Source: Sphingomonas lycopersici (lineage in GTDB: Bacteria > Pseudomonadota > Alphaproteobacteria > Sphingomonadales > Sphingomonadaceae). From it: DNA of 64,000 bases. The DNA is taken from assembly GCF_026130605.1 (NCBI RefSeq), contig NZ_JANFAU010000001.1, positions 1 through 64,000 of the forward strand. Direction: 5' to 3'. This document shows, piece by piece, positions 35,601-40,876 of the stretch. Numbering within the stretch: the stretch's first letter is position 1; each line of letters begins with the position of its first letter. A program made the translations under genes and the position numbers. The notes under the pieces were generated by a model. The model ran no database searches. It was not told the DNA's origin and saw nothing but the letters and a program-made list of their open reading frames with translations.

Positions 35601-38340
35601 GCGAGGCGATGGTGAAATTACCGGTGCTGTTCTGCTGGATGCCGAGCACCCCGCCATTCGCCCCGGTCAGCTTGCCACCGGTGATGAGCTGGTTCCCGCC
35701 TGCGACCGTCGGCGCGACGATGATCGTGCCGTCGACCCCCAGCGTCTCGCCGGTATTGACGGTCACATTGGTCGAAACTGCCCGGGTATAGCGCAGCCCG
35801 CCAAGTTGCTTGCTGCCGGCCACCGTGCCGAAGAAGCCGCTCACATCGGTGATGAACTCATTGTCGAGCCAGTTGGCGGCATTGTCCTTGTTGGTATAAT
35901 CGGCATTTGTGAACGCAAGGATGTTACCACCGACGACCTTGGCATAATCGGTGCCGTTGACGGTCGCCCAGCCGCCGAGCGCCGTATTGGTGGTGGTGAT
36001 ATTGCCGTTCGTCGGCAGGATGAAGTTCATTAGCCCGCCGGTACGGGTGACGGCACCAAGATTGACGGTCATGCTGCCGCCGGTGCCCGACACCGCGTTG
36101 ATGACATTATTGCCGGCAGTGATCGTGAGGCCGGCGAAGGTCTGAATATTCGCTTCGTTCGCGGCGCCGGTGACCTTGAGCGTGCCGCCCGACATGACCA
36201 GGTTGGAACCACTGCCAATGATGTTGCTCGCCGGCCCGCCCGCCGGACTGAAATCCAGCGCGAGCGTGCCGCCGCCGATCATGGTATCGCCGGTATAATT
36301 GCTCGCGCCGGTCAGCGTCTGGATGCTGTTGCCCAATTTGGTGAGCCCGCCGGACCCGGTGATGCTGCCGCCGAAGCTCGCGCTGGTGCCGACGGGCGCT
36401 TCGATCGTCAGACGCGCGTTGCCCAGCGCGAGCGTGCCGCCTGTACCGGTCAAGCTCGTCAACGACTGGTCGAAACCATTGAGGTCCAGCGTGCCGCCAT
36501 TGACCTGAAAGGTCTTCGAGCCGGCGAAAGCCGTGGCCGATCCGGCGCGCAACGTCCCGCTGTCGACAATGGTCTGACCGGTATAGCTATTCGCGCCTGT
36601 GATCAGCCAGGTGCCGCTTCCGGCGCCACGCAGATTACCCGTGCCGGAGATGACGCCCGAAACAAGATTGTCCGCGCCGGTATAGCTGCCGCCGAGCGTG
36701 GCCGTACCGCTCAGCGCCATGCTTCCGCTTAATGCCAGCGCGCCGCTGCCATCATTGCTGAGCGTGCCGCTGGTGGACCAGTTGCGGTTGGTGCTCGCGC
36801 CCGCGCCGACATAGCTCAGGGTGCCGCTTATGCTCGTACCACTCCCGGCCCCGAGCGAACTGGCAATGCCGGCATTCGCGAAGGTGGCAGCGGTAACCTT
36901 GCCTGCACCGGTGATGCTGATTCCCGACACGGTGTTGGCATCCCCGAGCCTCAGGACGCGCCCGGCGCTCGCACTGAAGACCGCGCCATTGCCGCTGACG
37001 ACGCCGAGCAACTCCAGATCGGCGGTTGCCGCCACGAAGCTCGGCGCATAGCCGTAGGGATTAAAGTTCGAGGAGATGGCGCCGGTCAGTGTCAGGGTGC
37101 CGGTGCCGTCGTTGCTGAGGCCGACACTGCGATAACCATTGGCATAGAGCGTCCAATTGCGGTTCGAGACATTGCCGCCGCCAATATAGGAGACGACGCG
37201 GTTGCCTGCGGTTCCGCTTGGATTCTGGATGTCGATGGTGCCATTCGCGACGGTAGTGGGCGCCCCCACCGAACTCGCTTCACCCAAATTGCCGATCGAG
37301 GTGATCGTCGTGGCGCCGGCGCCGTAGAAGGTCGTCCTCCCGGTATAGTCGTTGCTGTTGTCGTTGAGATTCACGCCTGGATTGACGGAGAGGCCGCCAG
37401 TGCCGGTGAAATGGGCACCTCCGATACCGGCCCCCGAAAGGCTCACAGTTCCCGCCCCGCTAAGCGTGACGGTGCGCCCGGCAAAGCTGCCGCCGGTCGT
37501 GCCGATGTTGAGCGAGCCGCCCGAGATGTTGATGTTGTTGCCGACACTGCCGAGGGCAGCGGCGCCGCTGGCGGTCAATGCGCCGTTGACGCTGATGTCA
37601 CCGGTGAAACTGTTGGTGCCAGTGAGCGAGAGCGCGGCGCCGCCGGTGACAAGCGGGGCGCTGCCGAAGCTGTTGTTGCCGGTGAGCGAGAGGCTACCGC
37701 CATTTACGATGAGACCACCGGCGAAGCTGTTGTTGCCTGACAAGGTCAAGGTCCCGGCGCCGGCCTTGATCACCCTGCCGACACCGCTGATCGTCGAGGC
37801 GACGGTTGCGGTCCCGGTCGTGACCGTCAATGTCGGATCGACGCCATCGAGCGTCAAGCTACTGCCGGTGATCACATATCCATTGGTGTCGATCGTGATG
37901 TTATGGACGCGGACCGGCTGGGCGAGCGTGACCGTGCCGGCGATGCCGCGGAAGAAAGCATCGTCAAGCGCCAGATTGTCCCAGGCCCGGAAAGGGCCGC
38001 TCACCCCGTCGGTGCTGAAGCTCCACCGCGGATCGGTCAGCGTCCAGGTGGCGGTCCCGCCTTCGCCGATCGCCGTGCCGTTAACGTCCCAATAGAGGCT
38101 ATCGGCCGATGCAGGGCTAGCGCCGGTTATCGGCGCGAGCGCCAGCAGCGCCCAGCGACACACGGTAGCCCGAATCCTTGATCTGGTCGTGGCGCCATCG
38201 GCGCGGGCAAGACGCGACGCCAGCGCGCCGGCCGCGTCGCGGGCTCGCGGCTCGAAACGCGTCATTCCATGCTGCGCCGGTCGGCTGCGAACACCATTTT
38301 CGCGCTTTGCCGCTATACCCAAGACCGCCCCCTTAACCAC
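23674..38340 (-). CDS. Giant autotransporter adhesin (about 4,890 residues)
   Basis: One uninterrupted 14.7-kb frame. The N-terminus is an extended signal peptide: about 60 mostly basic residues, a hydrophobic core (WALLALAPITGASPASA), cleavage near residue 79, then SLYWDVNG, a usual passenger opening. The passenger is built of autotransporter-associated beta-strand repeats of the form GxGxLxKxGxGTLxLSGxNSYxGGTxIxxGxL, predicting a very long beta-helix. The last 280 residues (from WSGFTQGGVGMWGRMEAG, about residue 4600) are a type V autotransporter beta-barrel ending GFRMRF. The listed start is a GTG; an ATG at 38265 is an alternative and neither has a strong ribosome site. Predicted cell-surface adhesin or biofilm protein, perhaps controlled by the divergent AraC regulator. 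Confidence 0.93.
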   Translation of the reverse strand: MVKGAVLGIAAKRENGVRSRPAQHGMTRFEPRARDAAGALASRLARADGATTRSRIRATVCRWALLALAPITGASPASADSLYWDVNGTAIGEGGTATWTLTDPRWSFSTDGVSGPFRAWDNLALDDAFFRGIAGTVTLAQPVRVHNITIDTNGYVITGSSLTLDGVDPTLTVTTGTATVASTISGVGRVIKAGAGTLTLSGNNSFAGGLIVNGGSLSLTGNNSFGSAPLVTGGAALSLTGTNSFTGDISVNGALTASGAAALGSVGNNINISGGSLNIGTTGGSFAGRTVTLSGAGTVSLSGAGIGGAHFTGTGGLSVNPGVNLNDNSNDYTGRTTFYGAGATTITSIGNLGEASSVGAPTTVANGTIDIQNPSGTAGNRVVSYIGGGNVSNRNWTLYANGYRSVGLSNDGTGTLTLTGAISSNFNPYGYAPSFVAATADLELLGVVSGNGAVFSASAGRVLRLGDANTVSGISITGAGKVTAATFANAGIASSLGAGSGTSISGTLSYVGAGASTNRNWSTSGTLSNDGSGALALSGSMALSGTATLGGSYTGADNLVSGVISGTGNLRGAGSGTWLITGANSYTGQTIVDSGTLRAGSATAFAGSKTFQVNGGTLDLNGFDQSLTSLTGTGGTLALGNARLTIEAPVGTSASFGGSITGSGGLTKLGNSIQTLTGASNYTGDTMIGGGTLALDFSPAGGPASNIIGSGSNLVMSGGTLKVTGAANEANIQTFAGLTITAGNNVINAVSGTGGSMTVNLGAVTRTGGLMNFILPTNGNITTTNTALGGWATVNGTDYAKVVGGNILAFTNADYTNKDNAANWLDNEFITDVSGFFGTVAGSKQLGGLRYTRAVSTNVTVNTGETLGVDGTIIVAPTVAGGNQLITGGKLTGANGGVLGIQQNSTGNFTIASQIVDNGPGMGFTKAGSGLVTLTGTANSYTGATRVAQGVLAVASIANGGAASSIGASSAASSNLVLEGSTLRYIGNGDTSDRGLIFGKSGAILGSGIEVTNPGANLVLSGLVTSSDDAGFTKSGAGTLTLGNPANDFVGTVTVTGGLLSMSTLANGGQLSPIGRSSSASANLMLNGGGLQYTGATASTDRGFTLGVSGGNVDVTDAAATLTVSGIVASSGASLLTKNGAGTLVLSGINTYVGGNTVNYGILRAGSSQAFGAPNTSSAMTLANAAGVTLDLNGFDNTIGALNGGGANGGNVMLGSGTLRISNGGVYSGIISGTGGVSRSNAGTQVFNGCNNTYTGATTLGADISVDCLANGGAASGIGASSAASTNLVFNVGSLAYTGGSVTIDRGFQLLSTGGINVMNAGTTLEFTGAVTGAGALIKRNAGTLVLSGVNTSTGNTQIEGGVLRAGRINAFGPQGLMSLSNVAGALLDLAGYDTVVSGVNGGGALGGNISLGAATLTINSISNYTFAGTIGGTGRLVKNGAPIQTLNGCTSSFTGGVTINAGTLQVDCLVNGGLNSSIGASSADPANLVINGTLQYMGGATSTDRQFTIGASGATLDSSGTGPIQFSYAGAATVAPGAGSRTVTLTGTNTGVNILAAQLGDSATGVTALAKTGAGTWRLTNQTSNYSGATTISGGILIVDKLANGGQASTIGASSNAAGNLVIGNGSTLRYVGTGDATDRRFTLDTGVTYIESSGTGALQFTNTGTVGLTGTNATRTIALGGTNAGNNMMGGAIADNGTGRTTLAKNDSGTWVLTGNNSYTGNTVINDGNLMVGNGGTTGNAGAGNVIVNAPTSTLSLNRSDSFTFSGTLSGPGTLAQIGIGTSVLTSVSNSIGATTIAAGTLQVNGVLTTPTIAMTGTSALTVNGTVRTSAGGATALSGDGGASTITINAGGSLSANGNLGDGADTVNLAGTLATGGSTLGLGLGNDILVLRDGAAITGAGIDAGAGTDALVVDNALALALDGASITGFESLTKQNSGVLTLTGDHSYSDGTTISAGTLRVGNGGTSGTLAGDITDNATLEFNRSGTLAISGAVSGTGAVRQIGTGTTVLSGVNSYQGGTTIAAGTLQASSDANLGATSGGLSFTGGTLNTTASFTSARATNLAGTGTFSTNAGTTLTLTGVVSGTGALTKTGGGTLTLTANNSYAGLTTISGGTLQIGNGGATGSIAGNVLNNSALVFNRSGTLTMGGTIIGGGSVTQSGAGTTILTGANSYAGMTAVNAGTLLVNGNQAGATGLTSVAAGATLGGNGTIGGNVLVADGGTLAAGSNGVGALTINGNLSLGNAAQLNFEFGQPNVAGGVLNDLVNVGGDLTLGGTVNVAQTAGGSFGPGVYRMFNYAGALTNNGLSIGTMPPGSDVFVQTAIAGQVNLANTAGLTLNFWDGTGQPKNDGVIQGGNGIWRVGGGVNDWTEVNGMVNADYAQASFAIFQGSPGIVTVDDSGGNVLSAGMQFAAGGYTIAGGVLTLTGSDALIRTGDGSAGDAGIVATISADLAGTARLVKDLAGTLILSGANSYTGGTAITGGVLSVSADANLGDAVGGLSLNGGTLNTTATFGSNRAVDLAGTGTFRTDGGTALTLNGAVSGTGALTKDGTGSLVLTADNGYTGGTAIAAGTLQLGNGGTAGSILGDIVNDGALTFNRSDSLIFAGTIAGAGSVSQIGSGTTILTADSSYTGGTTISAGVLQLGSGGTTGGITGNVVNNAALTFNRSDAVTFSGAISGAGALTQVGSGTTILTGANSYTGATTVIAGTLLVNGDQTAAIGATDVASGATLGGTGIIGGNVVIANGGVLAPSGSTGPGTLAINGNLALAGGATLNYDFGQSNVVGGALNDLVNVGGNLTLAGTLNVATSSSGSFDPGIYRVINYAGSLTDNGLVIGSIPSGTDFYVQTSVAHQVNLINTDGLALRFWDGATGGRNDGVITGGDGVWQNASGNDNWTLDDASINAPFLDSAFAIFGAAPGTVTIDNSLGAVRASGMQFASDAYVIAGQDLTLIGPQSVIRVGDGSAAGAGYTATIASALVGNSQLVKSDLGTLVLSGTNSYAGGTQINAGALRVSSDANLGDAAGALTLNGGTLNTTATMSSGRAVSLLGSGTLLTDAGTTLTLDGTISGGGGFIKAGAGDLILTATNTFAGTVDVIAGNLFVSGDQLAATGAVTIASGATLGGSGIIGGDVTLADGATLAPGVRGVGTLGIGGSLSLSAGSRLSYEFGAANVAGGALNDLVNVGGNLTLAGTIDVTVPDGGSFGPGIYRVFNYAGVLTDNGLALGAIPGGSSMSVQTAIAGQINLVNTAGLTLSFWDGNTGPKNDGAIQGGDGVWRVGGGSNNWTDAGGSLNADYAQGSFAIFSSAPGTVAVDNAGGNVRASGMQFASDGYRIAGDTLTLTGPQSIIQVGDGSAASASYAATIDATLAGAAGLVKTDAGTLVLTGANSYTGGTAVNGGMLRISGDANLGDAAGGLSLDGGTLNTTATFNSNRAVTLAGAGTFRSDGSTALTLDTAITGGGALTKDGAGTLVLAGDNIYAGGTTIAAGTLQLGSGGTSGSITGDVLDNGMLAFNRADDQVFAGTITGSGSVSQTGTGTTILTADNSYTGGTVISAGALRLGNGGAAGGITGDVLDNAALVFNRADAVTFAGLVSGTGRVEQAGSGITTLTGANSYAGTTTVSGGTLLVNGDQSAATGATSVASGATLGGVGIIGGDVAIASGGALAPGMGGAGTLTVNGSLALAGGAALNYDFGQRNVVGGALNDLVDVGGNLTLRGTLNVTTTSGGAFDIGLYRVINYAGALTDNGLAIGTMPAGANVFVQTSVAHQVNLINTGSATLNFWDGAAGPKFDGAVNGGDGIWQNGTGNDNWADATGTVNAPFADDAFAIFTGAAGTVTIDNSLGAVSASGLQFAVDGYNVIGGELTLTGAQAVIRVGDGTTAEAGYTATIGGAITGNAQLVKTGTGTLVLSGANSYAGGTAINGGTIRIADDANLGAATGGLSLNGGTLNSTASFASARAIDLAGAGTFVTDAGTTLALSGAISGAGGLAKNGAGTLILSGTGSYAGPTTVGAGTLLVSGDFGAATGLTTVMAGASLGGTGTIGGSVTIANGAVLTPGAGGAETLTIGGNLSLGAGATLAYEFGSADTPGGALNDLVNVAGNLTLDGTINVSVSAGGAFDVGVYRVFNYGGALTDSGLTLGALPAGSNVSVQTSIAGQVNLVNAAGLKLNFWDGVAGPKNNHAVDGGNGVWQHSTGNDNWTDANGAVNAAYADGAFAVFGGTGGKVRVDNALGQVTATGMQFAANDYTIDGDTIALAGPQSIIRVGDGSAAGAGFTATIGAALSGDTQLVKTDGGTLLLSGTNSYTGGTAINGGTLQIARDANLGAASGNVTFDGGTLAVTTDMSSARHLVMAGAGTISTVGATTFTYGGLISGAGALAKTGSGTFLVTGDSSGYTGPTTIATGTLVVAGKLGGAVTVDGGGRLGGTGSVGDLINIGTVAPGYGGFGTLTVNGSYTGAGGQLEIKTALGGDGSQTDRLVVANGTAGTTQLVIANRGGLGAQTVEGIKVIDVTGGASNGTFTLKGDYNFDGRPAVIAGAFGYRLFQGGVSTPGDGDWYLRSALLDAPSEPPAPLYQPGVPLYENYAATLQTLNRLGTLQERVGNRQWSGFTQGGVGMWGRMEAGRYRPEAEFSTSGSTLGVDDWSVQVGLDKSLLDVAEGTLIAGVNGRYGKADASVRSRFGNGAIHIRGYGVGSTLTWYSRTGFYLDTQAQLTWYRSDLRSDVLGKLVENNHGSGLAFSVEAGKRAPLGGGLSLTPQIQMAYSGVRFDRFTDPNGAVNSSRRADSLRSRWGISLDHQKTWDGEGGTRQSHLYAIANLGYEWLDGSIVDVSGTPVARRDDRLSGELGLGGSYDWANGRFTIFSEVSASTAINNFGNSNSLRGNAGFRMRF
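25823..31320 (-). repeat. A-B-A-B-A supra-repeat inside the adhesin gene
   Basis: Five FWDG-centred modules occur in the passenger; the marker CC(G/A)TCCCAG on the plus strand is at 25823, 26990, 28565, 29732 and 31310. Spacings alternate 1167, 1575, 1167 and 1578 bases, all multiples of three. The residues before FWDG also alternate: IAGQ-type in modules at 31310, 28565 and 25823, and VAHQ-type at 29732 and 26990. This indicates tandem duplication of a two-module block of about 2.74 kb (914-915 residues). Confidence 0.85.
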
Positions 38341-38453
38341 TCATTAACTTGGATAATTTCACTTTCGCATCATATTTTATTGGCCTTGGGCGGGCTATCC
38401 GATATCGGAAGTCAGGGGGTTCACCATGTTCCCCGCGGCATGGGGGCGCAGTG
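38341..38453. promoter_or_regulatory. Divergent promoter region, adhesin versus AraC gene
   Basis: The short region between the adhesin start and the AraC start is locally AT-rich (about 38341-38390) and must hold promoters for both directions. No operator repeat was identified. Confidence 0.35.
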
Positions 38454-39386
38454 ATGGGGGAAGTGACTTCGCTGGAATTTCGCGATATCGATCACTTCCG
38501 CGAGCAATTATGTGGTTGGGACACACCGGCGATACAAATTGAACCGGGGCTGCTTAACATTCGGCTGGACCGGGTTGATCTTGGCGGCCTGATTTTCATC
38601 GATGTCCGGGTCAGCCGCAAAGTCATGGACCATTCACGTCCGAGACCTGGCTGGTTCAAATGCGTCGTCAACCTGTCCCCCGCGGTATTTTGCGGCGTGG
38701 AGGTTAACGCCGGTCATCTGACGGTCCTGACACCGGGACGCGAATACCGCAGTATTCTTACCAGTGGGTGGCGTTCGATCGAGATCATCGTTTCCTCATC
38801 GGCACTCGCCGATGAGGGACTGTGCCTGCCTTCCCAGCTCGCCGCCGACCCGGAAAACGCGATGATCGACCTTCCCGTCGAACTGGTCGGAATCTTCCGC
38901 GGTCTTGCCGATGCCGCGTTCCGCCGTGATGTGGCGGTGCGGATGAAGCCCGCGCCGCTGCGGCGGGCGTTGCTGCGCGCGCTCGACAAGGCATTCTCAA
39001 TCGGCGTCTATGGACGGCGGGGAGATGGTCGTGCGCGCGCTGCCGACGGTTACGATCTGGCCCGGCGCATGATCCGTTGCATCGAAAGCCGGTTCGGTCA
39101 GCGCCTCACCGTGAACGAACTTGCCGGTGAACTGGACGTCACCCCGCGCGCACTGCATTATGCTGCGCGCGCCGCAATCGGGGTAAGCCCGCACGATCTG
39201 ATCCAGGCGTTCCGTCTCAACCAGGTGCGCAGCGAGTTATGGACCGCGCGCATGTCAGAACCGAATATTACCACCGCGGCGCTGACGCAGGATTTCACCC
39301 ATCTCGGCCGATTTTCGCAGCAATACCGGACCTTGTTCGGCGAGCTGCCCTCGCAGACGGTGCAACGGGTCCGCCAGCTGGCGTGA
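38454..39386 (+). CDS. AraC family transcriptional regulator
   Basis: 310 residues from an ATG preceded by a G-rich stretch; a longer frame upstream looks non-coding. The C-terminal double helix-turn-helix is clear: QRLTVNELAGELDVTPRALH, then the second half FTHLGRFSQQYRTLFGELPS. The N-terminal half (about 200 residues) includes FKCVVNLSP and HLTVLTPGREY, consistent with a sensing domain of the AraC-binding-like type. It diverges from the giant adhesin gene and is convergent with the DUF1254 gene, so the adhesin is its most likely target. Confidence 0.88.
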   Translation: MGEVTSLEFRDIDHFREQLCGWDTPAIQIEPGLLNIRLDRVDLGGLIFIDVRVSRKVMDHSRPRPGWFKCVVNLSPAVFCGVEVNAGHLTVLTPGREYRSILTSGWRSIEIIVSSSALADEGLCLPSQLAADPENAMIDLPVELVGIFRGLADAAFRRDVAVRMKPAPLRRALLRALDKAFSIGVYGRRGDGRARAADGYDLARRMIRCIESRFGQRLTVNELAGELDVTPRALHYAARAAIGVSPHDLIQAFRLNQVRSELWTARMSEPNITTAALTQDFTHLGRFSQQYRTLFGELPSQTVQRVRQLA

Positions 39387-39404
39387 CCCGCGGCCGGCAA
39401 ACGA

Positions 39405-40841
39405 TCAATGCTCCCTTGATCTGACGATCGCGGGCGGCTGCCAGCTACCGTCGATGATCGATTGCCTGGTGGTCCTCGGCTCGAACATGCGCAGCATCGG
39501 CAGGAACGCACCCGTCGGCGCGGGTAGCCAGTTCGCCTCCTTGTCCTTGCCCGGCGATTGATGCTGGAGATAGAGCGTCAGCGAGCCGTCAGCGTTATAC
39601 TTCGGGTTGTTGCGCAGGCTGATCGTGAAGCGGTTGAGCGGATTGGCCACGAACCACCAGCCGTGGTCGATCCCGTACATGGTGAGCGACCAGAAGCCGT
39701 CGACCGGCGGCAGCTGCCCCTTGGCGAAGGTGAGCGTGTAATTGGCCGATCCGTCGAGCTTGTGACCGTCGCTGTCGACCTCGGCATAGGGATAGACCGC
39801 ATCTTCCTCGAGATTGGCCGGCCAGCCGAACGCCGCCACGACGGCGCGCTTCATATAGTCGGTGCCGTAGCGCCCCAGCCCTTTCGAGATGGTCCATCCG
39901 TTCGCCGCCTGCCCCATCCGTGCCTTGTTCGTCTCGATCGCGCTCAGCGCGGCGCGCGGAATATCCTGCAACGCCGCGCGTACCGCCGGATCGAGACCAT
40001 CAAGATCGAACGGTCGGCAGGGAACGATCCCGATCCGCGCCATCCGTGCCAGCATCGGCGCATCCCCGGGCGGCGGCGGCGCGTCCTTGCACAGGAGGCG
40101 CGCCATCATGTCGAAATAGCCCTTGGTTCCCATGTCCAGGATCACGGTCTGCGGTTTGTCGGTCATGCTGAAACCGGGGTTCGGATCGACCGGCGCAACC
40201 TTCGCCGCGCCGGGCTTGCCGTAAGCGGACAACGGGGTCAGGCGGTATTGCGCCTGGAGGGCGTTGACCTTGGCATAATCCGCCTCGGTGCCGTCGGCAT
40301 AGGTGCGGCCCAGGATCACCAGATGCCGGGTCGGCGACTTGATCTCGGTCATCCCCGCCGGAACGTTGCCTTTCCACCGCGGCCCGGTAATCAGGAAAGT
40401 GCGCGGGGCGCCCCCGGTGGTGCGCCGGCCTGGCGAACCGACGACCGGCATCCACAGGCTGTACATCGGAAAGAGGAAATAGCGCTCGCCCATGTCGGGA
40501 TGGGAAAAGACCATCGGCTCCGACCCAAGATCGAGCCAGGCGATCGAGTAGAGCGTGTCGGCATTGGGCGCGGAAACCCCGCGATAATCGGCCGGGGGAT
40601 AGCGTTTGACATGCGCGAATTCGCCGGTCGGCGCGCGCAATCCCGTCGCCGTGGCGACATTGCTCATCTGCACCCGCGTCACCTCGCTGGTGATCAGCGA
40701 GTAACCGTAGACATAAGCCTCGATCGCGATGGATCGCGCTTCGGCCGGCGACGGCGCGTCCGACCCAGCCGGTGCGGCAAGGCTGGCAGTCGCGGTTGCG
40801 GCGAGCAATCCGCCGAAAAGAGCCCGCATGATCGATGACAT
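39405..40841 (-). CDS. DUF1254/DUF1214 exported protein
   Basis: 478 residues from an ATG with GGGAGAGGA upstream; a start ten codons earlier is less likely. A signal peptide (ALFGGLLAATATASLAAPAG) is followed by the DUF1254 region (EAYVYGYSLITSEVTR, then NADTLYSIAWLDL) and the C-terminal DUF1214 region (GFWSLTMYG, NPLNRFTISLR, LYLQHQSPG). The family is frequent in Proteobacteria, often beside catabolic or stress genes, with no firmly established reaction. It is the last gene of a leftward unit with a cupin and a TonB receptor, and so may modify or bind the imported ligand in the periplasm. Confidence 0.9.
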   Translation of the reverse strand: MSSIMRALFGGLLAATATASLAAPAGSDAPSPAEARSIAIEAYVYGYSLITSEVTRVQMSNVATATGLRAPTGEFAHVKRYPPADYRGVSAPNADTLYSIAWLDLGSEPMVFSHPDMGERYFLFPMYSLWMPVVGSPGRRTTGGAPRTFLITGPRWKGNVPAGMTEIKSPTRHLVILGRTYADGTEADYAKVNALQAQYRLTPLSAYGKPGAAKVAPVDPNPGFSMTDKPQTVILDMGTKGYFDMMARLLCKDAPPPPGDAPMLARMARIGIVPCRPFDLDGLDPAVRAALQDIPRAALSAIETNKARMGQAANGWTISKGLGRYGTDYMKRAVVAAFGWPANLEEDAVYPYAEVDSDGHKLDGSANYTLTFAKGQLPPVDGFWSLTMYGIDHGWWFVANPLNRFTISLRNNPKYNADGSLTLYLQHQSPGKDKEANWLPAPTGAFLPMLRMFEPRTTRQSIIDGSWQPPAIVRSREH

Positions 40842-40876
40842 GTTGATCCTCTCCCTATAGTCTGTTCGCACCCGCC

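Noticed and set aside
23674..38340. Regular short repeats that could suggest a CRISPR array
   Set aside because: The repeats are in frame, protein-coding and of variable length, with no constant repeat or unique spacers.
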